From positions 1,321,789 to 1,371,455 of the forward strand of contig NZ_JAAOYW010000001.1 of assembly GCF_011761235.1 (NCBI RefSeq): a stretch of DNA of 49,667 nt, written 5' to 3'. The DNA is from Frigoribacterium faeni. GTDB taxonomy: Bacteria; Actinomycetota; Actinomycetes; Actinomycetales; Microbacteriaceae. Each line of letters starts with the position of its first letter. The stretch's first letter is position 1. A model generated the notes under the pieces. The model did no database searches. It worked only from the letters and a program-made list of their open reading frames with translations, and was not told where the DNA came from. Positions 44,658 through 49,667 of this stretch are shown in pieces. Made by a program: the position numbers and the translations under genes.

Positions 44658-45707
44658 TCAGGGCACCCGGCGGAGCCACTCCGGCGTCGCGAACTTGGTC
44701 GTGACGAGCTGCTCGGCCTTCTCGAGCTCGTCGTCGGTGACGTGCCCGACCTCGGCGCCGTAGAGCCCCGCGAAGGTCTGCTTCATGCGCTCGATGATCT
44801 CGGCGCGGGGCAGCCCCGTCTGGCTGCGCAGCGGGTCGACGCGTTTGGCGGCGCTCGTCGTGCCCTTGTCGCTCATCTTCTCGCGGCCGATGCGCAGCAC
44901 CTTGACCATCTTGTCGCCGTCCATGTCGTACGACATCGTGGCGTGGTGCAGCAGGGCCCCGTTGCCGAGCCGCTTCTGGGCGGCCCCGCCGATCTTGCCC
45001 TTGGCGCTGGTGATGTCGTTGAGCGGCTGGTAGAACGCGTCGATGCCGAGCGACTTCAGCGCCGTGATGACCCACTCGTCGAGGTAGGCGTAGCTGTCGG
45101 CGAAGCTCATGCCCTGCACGAGCTCGCCGGGCGCGTAGAGCGAGTAGGTGACGATCGACTGGGCGTCCATGAACATGGCGCCGCCCCCGCTGATGCGGCG
45201 CACGACCTCGAACCCGTGCTCGGCCGCGGCGTCGAGGTCGACCTCGTTGCGCAGCGACTGGAAGCTGCCGATGACGACGGCTGGCTGGTCCCACTCCCAG
45301 AAGCGCAGGGTCGGCCCGCGACGGCCGGCCCCGACCTCTTCGGTGAGCACCTGGTCGAGCGCGAGGTGCATGTTCGGCGAGACGGGCGCGTCGTGCACGA
45401 TCTGCCAGTCGTGGTCGCGCCAGTCGGTGGCCTTCGACAGGCTGCGCCGGATCGCGACGGCCACGGCGTCGGGCGAGAAGCCGAGCAGCACGGCGTCGTC
45501 GGGCAGCCCCGTCTTGATCGCGCCGGCGATCGAGGCGGCGTCGGACTCGACGGGCAGGCCGTTCACCGCCCGGTCGATGGCGTCGAGCGCCGTGTCGGGC
45601 TCGAGGAAGAAGTCGCCCGCGAGGCGGAAGTCGGCGATGCGACCGTCACGCACCTCGAGGTCGACCACCACGAGCTTGCCGCCAGGGACCTTGTACTCAC
45701 CGTGCAT
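44658..45707 (-). CDS. lipoate-protein ligase with permuted domain order
   Basis: 349 residues. The first ~95 residues match the accessory domain usually at the C-terminus of LplA (HGEYKVPGGKLVVVDLEV, FRLAGDFFLEPDTALDAIDRAV, GLPDDAVLLGF). The catalytic domain follows: VIGSFQSLRNEVD, RRISGGGAMF (the R-R-x-S/T-GGG adenylate loop; the usual His is replaced, reading GGGAMFMDAQ) and GKIGGAAQKR with the catalytic Lys. It attaches lipoyl groups to E2 or GcvH proteins. The domain order is reversed relative to E. coli LplA. Eleven bases downstream of the hydrolase stop, so co-transcribed with it. Confidence 0.88.
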   Translation of the reverse strand: MHGEYKVPGGKLVVVDLEVRDGRIADFRLAGDFFLEPDTALDAIDRAVNGLPVESDAASIAGAIKTGLPDDAVLLGFSPDAVAVAIRRSLSKATDWRDHDWQIVHDAPVSPNMHLALDQVLTEEVGAGRRGPTLRFWEWDQPAVVIGSFQSLRNEVDLDAAAEHGFEVVRRISGGGAMFMDAQSIVTYSLYAPGELVQGMSFADSYAYLDEWVITALKSLGIDAFYQPLNDITSAKGKIGGAAQKRLGNGALLHHATMSYDMDGDKMVKVLRIGREKMSDKGTTSAAKRVDPLRSQTGLPRAEIIERMKQTFAGLYGAEVGHVTDDELEKAEQLVTTKFATPEWLRRVP

Positions 45708-45716
45708 GGCAGCAGC

Positions 45717-46592
45717 CTATGCCTGGCCCCCGACGCGGTCGTCGAGCCAGCTCACCAGGTCGGCCACGACCTCGTCGCGGTTCGTCTCGTTGAGCACCTC
45801 GTGCCGCGCGCCCCGGTAGACCACGAGCTCGACGTCGCTCAGCCGGCTGCGCCGCAGGTAGGCCTCGGCGAGCTTGCGGGCGCTGTCCTCGCCTCCTAGG
45901 GGGTCGTCGTCGCCGACCATGATCAGCACGGGCAGGTCGCTGGCCAGCCTCCGCGACGGCCGGCCGACGAGGCGCAGGGTGTCGGCCGGGCCGAACAGCT
46001 GCGCCGCGGTGGCCTGCACCGCCAGGGGGTCGGCGGCCATCGCGGCGACGACGGAGGCGTCGCGGCTGAGCCACTCGTAGCCGGTGTCGCCGAGGTGCGC
46101 GTGCCGGGCGTTGAGGTCGCCGCCGTTCATGCTGCCCGGCAGGCGGTACGCCGTGCCGGTGAGGACGACGGCGTCGAAGCGGTCCGATCCCTGGTCGACG
46201 AGCTTCTGCGCCATCAGCGACCCCCACGAGTGCCCGAGCAGCACGAGGGGCAGGCCGGGGTTCCGTGACCGGGCGAGTCCCGTGAGCCGGACCACCGCCT
46301 CCATCGCTCCCCGCAGCCCCGACGGGCCGAGCCGTCCGAGCTTCGTGCGGTCGCCGCCCCACTGCCCGAGCCCGGTCTCGCCGTGGCCGAGGTGGTCGTC
46401 GGCCCAGACGCTGTAGCCGGCGCGGACCAGGTCCTGTGCGAGGGCCTCGTAGCGCAGCGCGTGCTCGCCGAGGCCGTGGGCGATCTGCACGACCGCCTTG
46501 GGCGTCGCGGCCTCCCACACGTAGTAGTGCACGGTGACGCCGTGCGCGTCGGTGAACTCGTGGTCGGCGCGGGCGGCGGAGAAGGTCGGCAT
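45717..46592 (-). CDS. alpha/beta hydrolase (monoacylglycerol lipase-like, S33)
   Basis: 291 residues from ATG 46592. Serine hydrolase of the Hydrolase_4/monoacylglycerol lipase type: VQIAHGLGEHALRYEALAQDL at the oxyanion loop, WADDHLGHGETG, nucleophile S122 in LLGHSWGSL, acid in IMVGDDDPLGG and His in VYRGARHEVLNETNRDEV. The cytosolic enzyme probably releases fatty acids from monoacylglycerols or related esters. An ORF extension upstream enters a repeat array and is not coding. First gene of a two-gene unit with the lipoate ligase. Confidence 0.93.
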   Translation of the reverse strand: MPTFSAARADHEFTDAHGVTVHYYVWEAATPKAVVQIAHGLGEHALRYEALAQDLVRAGYSVWADDHLGHGETGLGQWGGDRTKLGRLGPSGLRGAMEAVVRLTGLARSRNPGLPLVLLGHSWGSLMAQKLVDQGSDRFDAVVLTGTAYRLPGSMNGGDLNARHAHLGDTGYEWLSRDASVVAAMAADPLAVQATAAQLFGPADTLRLVGRPSRRLASDLPVLIMVGDDDPLGGEDSARKLAEAYLRRSRLSDVELVVYRGARHEVLNETNRDEVVADLVSWLDDRVGGQA

Positions 46593-46639
46593 CGGGCCAG
46601 TGTCCCATCCAGGGGGCCGTGCCGGGCGGACTGCGCCTC

Positions 46640-46742
46640 CCTGGTCACCGAGGAGGCGCCTCCCGCGTCCCTGGGGAGGGGGCACCGAGGAGGCGCCTCC
46701 CGCGTCCCTGGGGAGGGAGCACCGAGGAGGCGCCTCCCGCGC
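46640..46742. repeat. three-unit array of ~39 bp built on GAGGAGGCGCCTC
   Basis: Three copies of CACCGAGGAGGCGCCTCCCG... spaced ~39 bp apart, joined by CGTCCCTGGGGAGGG; each contains the palindrome GAGGCGCCTC. Located between two genes of the same strand (stop at 46743), where terminators are expected. Confidence 0.85.
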
Positions 46743-48170
46743 TCAGGAGGCGGGCCCGCCCTGGGCAGGTGCCTCGCGCCCGCGGGACCGCAGGGCCATG
46801 CGATCGGCCGCGGCGCCCACCAGGCGCTCGAGGGGGCCCCGGCCCACGAGGAGCGACCAGATCGTCGCGGCCACGAGGAGCCCTGTCCAGATGCTGGACC
46901 ACACCGGAGTGCCCGACCCGATGTCGACCCAGCCCGCCTCCGTGGCGCTGGCCCACGCGGAGAGGCCGACGGCGTGCAGGACGTAGGCGGTGAGGGAGCA
47001 GCTGCCGAGCGCGGCGAGCGGCCAGACGACCCAGCGCAGGGGGCGCGCGACGAGCAGGCAGAGGCCGATGACGGCCAGCGCGACGCCCCCGGAGCCCACG
47101 ATCTCCGCAGTTCCCGTCGAGTGCGGCGACGGGTCGACGAGCGCGGTGCCGGCGGCCTCGAGGTGCCCGGCGTCGAACAGGTCGAGGACGGTGGGCACGT
47201 GGAACGTCGCGTTCCCGGAGTCGCCGGCCGACGTGCACGTGATCGTGCCGAGGTCGTCCGTGCAGAGCTCGCCCTCGAGGTCGAGCTGATCCGCGGGGAC
47301 GGGTCCGAGCGGGTCGACCGAGCCCTCCTCGCCCGAACTGATCGAGGTGATGGAGTCCGACTGGCCGAGGGCCGGGTGGTCGGGGGCGGCGAGGGTCCCG
47401 ACGCCGTAGCCCGCCCCGGCGAGGACGGCACCGACGACGACGAGCACCACCCCGGTGCGGGCGTTCAGCGCGCTGCGCCCGATGACCATCCCCACGAGCA
47501 CCAGGACCAGCCACTCCGTGACCGGGTAGCCGCCGACGAGGGCGACGGCGGCGGCGGCCCCCTCACCGAGGCCCGCGTCGGCGAAGAGAGCGAGGACGGG
47601 CGGGCAAACCACGGCCCCGACGGCGGCTGCCACGAGGAGGCGGCGCCGAGACCACGTGACGACCGGGATCACGGCCACGAAGGCGAGGCCGTACGTCGTG
47701 AGGACGACGGAGATCGGGGCGTTCAGCAGCTCCATGAGGACGCCGATCGTGAACACGGCCGCGCCGCGACCGACCAGGCCCAGCCGGATCGCACGCAGCT
47801 GCTCGACCGACGCCTCCCGGGCGCGGGCCGTGACGAACGCGACGGAGATGCCCGCCACCACGGCGAACAGGATGGACGACCGGCCGTGGACCACGGCGCT
47901 CCAGGTCGACGGGTCGCCCGCGTCGAAGACGTATGAGGCGCCGGCGTGCGCGCCGATCATGCCGATGATCGCCAGGGCCCGGGCGACGTCGATCGCGATG
48001 ACCCGGGGCTCCTGCCAGTGGCGGGCGATGCGGTCGCGGAGCGAGCCGGCCGGCGTGCGTCGGCCCCTCCCCCGCGCGGGAGGCTGCTCGGGCAGCGGCG
48101 GACGGGGCGAGGTGTCGCCGAACGGGGGCGCCTGCGAGGGCGTGGTCGACGTGGTGGTGATGTTCTGCAT
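46743..48170 (-). CDS. multi-pass membrane protein, DUF418/DUF1624-like
   Basis: 475 residues with about 10 transmembrane helices. After a ~55-residue Pro/Thr/Arg cytosolic tail comes RVIAIDVARALAIIGMIGAH, the first-helix signature of heparan-alpha-glucosaminide N-acetyltransferase-like (DUF1624) and DUF418 proteins, and VVHGRSSILFAVVAGIS, typical of the next helix. A ~110-residue soluble loop (~285-370) contains two cysteines (ELCTDDLGTITC). The C-terminal helices (AALGSCSLTAYVLHAVGLSAW) also match the DUF418 end. It probably transfers acyl groups across the membrane to a surface glycan; not proven. Confidence 0.85.
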   Translation of the reverse strand: MQNITTTSTTPSQAPPFGDTSPRPPLPEQPPARGRGRRTPAGSLRDRIARHWQEPRVIAIDVARALAIIGMIGAHAGASYVFDAGDPSTWSAVVHGRSSILFAVVAGISVAFVTARAREASVEQLRAIRLGLVGRGAAVFTIGVLMELLNAPISVVLTTYGLAFVAVIPVVTWSRRRLLVAAAVGAVVCPPVLALFADAGLGEGAAAAVALVGGYPVTEWLVLVLVGMVIGRSALNARTGVVLVVVGAVLAGAGYGVGTLAAPDHPALGQSDSITSISSGEEGSVDPLGPVPADQLDLEGELCTDDLGTITCTSAGDSGNATFHVPTVLDLFDAGHLEAAGTALVDPSPHSTGTAEIVGSGGVALAVIGLCLLVARPLRWVVWPLAALGSCSLTAYVLHAVGLSAWASATEAGWVDIGSGTPVWSSIWTGLLVAATIWSLLVGRGPLERLVGAAADRMALRSRGREAPAQGGPAS

Positions 48171-48536
48171 GTCACCAGAGTGGCAGCGGCAGCTCGGGGG
48201 CACGAGGTCCGGACGTACCGTCGTCCTCGTCCCCGGGCACGAGCGGGGTCATCCTCGCGGCGGACGCCGACGCGCGGCGGGCCACGCCGCGCGGCGGGTC
48301 ACGCCGCGCGGCGGGTCGCGCCGCGCTGCGGGTCGCGCCGTGCTGCAGGCCGCTGCCCGAGGGCCGAGGGCGGGTGTTCCGGGCCGAGGGCGGGTCAGCG
48401 ACGTCCCGCCGTCGAACCGGAAGACCCGCCCTCGACAGGACGAGAGCGGGTCGGGCGGGTCGGGGCGGGTCGGGGCGGGGCGGGGCGGGGCGGGGCGGGC
48501 CGGGGCGGACGAGGAGGCGCGCCCCGCCCCCGCAGG
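48171..48536. other. 366-bp intergenic stretch of repeats
   Basis: No gene seen. Contains four 17-bp units GCGCGGCGGGTCACGCC (48272-48339) plus a decayed fifth, copy 2 of the 70-bp nested hairpin (48365-48434), and GGGGCGGGTC repeats (48445-48500). Confidence 0.7.
48365..48434. repeat. 70-bp nested-hairpin repeat, copy 2
   Basis: Outer 18-nt arms (48365-48382 and 48417-48434) are identical to copy 1 at 6594-6663, including the single G mismatch; the inner stem has decayed (two to three changes). Confidence 0.8.
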
Positions 48537-49265
48537 TCAGCGCCGGTCGTCGACGTCGGTGCGGAGCACGGCGAAGGAGGCGTCGAGATCGACGTCGACC
48601 TCGGTCCCGTCGTCGAGGCGCACGTCGACCTCGTAGGCCACGTCGCCGTCGTCGCTGCGGTCGGCGTCGGTCACGGTGCCGCCGCCGGCCGCGGCGATCG
48701 AGGCAGCCGCGGCCTGGTCGTAGTCGGCGCCGACGAGCTCGTCGTCCGAGCTTGAGGCGCTGCCCGAGGTGCTGCTCGAGCCCGGCGTCGCGGTCGAGTC
48801 GTCGGAGAGGTCGTCGTCGCCTCGGCCGTCCCGGCCCGAGCGGTTGTCGCCCGAGTCGTCGTCGCTGCCGCGGTCGTCGCCGCCACGGTCGTCGCTGCCG
48901 GCTCGGTCGTCGCGACCCGAGCCGTCGCGACCGGAGCGGTCGTCGCCCGAGCGGTCGTCGTCGTCGACGCGCGACGACGTCACGCCGAAGTCGTCGCCCA
49001 GCAGCACCGTGCTCTCGCGGCCGTCGGGCAGCACGACGTCGACCTCGTAGCCGGGGAGGCCGTCGTCGAGACGGTCGACGTCGGTGACGGTGCCTCCGCC
49101 GGTCTCGGCGAGCGCCGCCTCCTTCGCCTGGTCGGCGGCCTGTCCGCCGATGCGGTCGTCGCCCAGGGTCGACGCGACGGCGACGCCGCCGCCGCCCAGG
49201 ACGAGGACGCCGACGACGCCTCCCGCGAGGAGGAGGGCCTTCTTGTTCTTCAGGACGTTCTTCAC
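48537..49265 (-). CDS. membrane-anchored protein with two PepSY-like domains
   Basis: 242 residues from GTG 49265 (GGAG just upstream). One membrane helix near residues 8-28 (KKALLLAGGVVGVLVLGGGGVAVA), then two similar ~50-residue PepSY-like units, A(x)AALAETGGGTVTDVDRLDDGLPGYEVDVVLPDG and AAAASIAAAGGGTVTDADRSDDGDVAYEVDVRLDDG, joined by a ~85-residue Asp/Ser/Arg/Gly linker. PepSY domains can inhibit proteases or bind partners outside the membrane. The linker encodes GGTCGTCGCC-like DNA repeats and is probably disordered, possibly Ca2+-binding because of its Asp density. No neighbouring histidine kinase is in the window. Confidence 0.85.
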   Translation of the reverse strand: MKNVLKNKKALLLAGGVVGVLVLGGGGVAVASTLGDDRIGGQAADQAKEAALAETGGGTVTDVDRLDDGLPGYEVDVVLPDGRESTVLLGDDFGVTSSRVDDDDRSGDDRSGRDGSGRDDRAGSDDRGGDDRGSDDDSGDNRSGRDGRGDDDLSDDSTATPGSSSTSGSASSSDDELVGADYDQAAAASIAAAGGGTVTDADRSDDGDVAYEVDVRLDDGTEVDVDLDASFAVLRTDVDDRR

Positions 49266-49419
49266 GGTGTCTCCGATCGTGGGCCGCGGTGCGGCGGGGT
49301 GGTGCTCTCTCGAGCGATGACCCCACTGTCTCGGGGAGGCGCTGAAGCGCCCCTGAAGCGACCTGAAGGATCGTTCAGCGGGGCGGGCGCGCCTCCGCTC
49401 GGCCCCGCCCCGCCCCGCT

Positions 49420-49481
49420 GACACCGCCGAGTGGACGGAACACCGTGCACTGAGGCGGTGTTCGGTTCACTCGGCGGTGTC
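49420..49481. repeat. 62-bp hairpin family H4, copy 3
   Basis: Near-identical to 9081-9142 and 9208-9269 in the outer stem (GACACCGCCGAGTG), with GTGGACGGAACACC in place of GTGAACGGAACACC and a different loop. The 402-bp terminal stretch 49266-49667 has no gene and holds this copy, an H5 copy and low-complexity sequence. Confidence 0.8.
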
Positions 49482-49543
49482 GGGAGGGGGCACTGCCGCG
49501 CGCATGCCCGGCGGGGCGCGGGCATGCCGGGCGCGGGCGCGCC

Positions 49544-49604
49544 GGAACACCCCGGAGTGGACGATGCACCCCGTCGTTTCGGGGTGCATCGTCCACTTCG
49601 GGGG
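49544..49604. repeat. hairpin family H5, copy 3
   Basis: Arms GAACACCCCGGAGTGGACG... with the conserved loop GTCGTTTC; shares architecture with 29604-29670 and 29800-29866 but the inner stem carries ATGCACCCC instead of AAACACCCC, with compensatory change on the right arm. Confidence 0.8.
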
Positions 49605-49667
49605 GCGGGGGGGGGGGCGGCGGGGCCGGCGGGCCGCCGCCCGGGCTACTAGGCGCCGGGGCGGCGG
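49605..49667. other. G-rich low-complexity edge
   Basis: Mostly G runs and GGCGG; mirrors the start of the window and is probably an unreliable sequence edge. Confidence 0.6.

Overview
The window is very GC-rich DNA from an actinobacterium, most probably of the Microbacteriaceae. This is inferred from overall GC content, GTG starts, putative leaderless starts, GTGA-coupled gene pairs and gene content (chaplin-like repeats with an LAxTG sorting signal, a GH6 cellulase, KdpD/KdpE, a class of AbiEi/DUF559 proteins). No rRNA, phage, transposase or CRISPR array was seen. Both ends run into G/C homopolymer-like sequence, so the window may be a whole contig with unreliable edges.

Layout. 0.2-4.2 kb: a GNAT acetyltransferase, then two secreted proteins, the second a nine-repeat chaplin-like surface protein with a C-terminal LAYTG anchor. 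4.3-12.1 kb: small conserved and housekeeping genes (YchJ-like, VOC/PhnB-like, a metallophosphoesterase, an SDR epimerase, a HAD phosphatase, a class IV aminotransferase/ADC lyase). 12.3-17.8 kb: glgX, an AbiEi/DUF559 protein bracketed by two copies of one 60-bp perfect hairpin, and an APC permease. 18-21.5 kb: kdpE and kdpD without kdpFABC. 21.7-25.3 kb: tRNA-Ser(GCU), a possible non-coding transcript, an LCP cell-wall ligase and a PIG-V-like mannosyltransferase. 25.5-29.3 kb: a sugar isomerase/oxidoreductase pair and a secreted GH6 cellulase. 30-31.3 kb: a divergent MBL hydrolase/TetR pair sharing a palindromic operator. 32-37 kb: arfB, tRNA-Ser(UGA), a Cof-type HAD coupled to serS, a lipid kinase and pheA. 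37-43 kb: pgm, a VanY-like lipoprotein, a DHA2 drug exporter and a MarR regulator. 43-49.3 kb: an orphan DNA methyltransferase, a mini-GNAT, an alpha/beta hydrolase plus permuted lipoate ligase, a multi-pass acyltransferase-like protein and a two-PepSY membrane protein.

Functional themes: glycogen and glucose-1-phosphate turnover (glgX, pgm), cell envelope building and display (LCP, mannosyltransferase, VanY-like peptidase, chaplin-like protein), plant-polymer use (GH6, sugar isomerase/oxidoreductase), and potassium sensing (KdpD/KdpE) probably wired to the adjacent APC permease: a 25-bp element holding two tandem 11-bp repeats lies upstream of both kdpE and the permease.

The most unusual property is the intergenic DNA. 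Many gene ends carry long, nearly perfect hairpins (12-28 bp arms). Several belong to multi-copy families within this window: a 60-bp pair, a 70-bp nested pair, and two related three-copy families sharing a core. There are also many short tandem arrays, and an AGGAGGCGC/GCGCCTCCT word is repeatedly built into hairpins and arrays.
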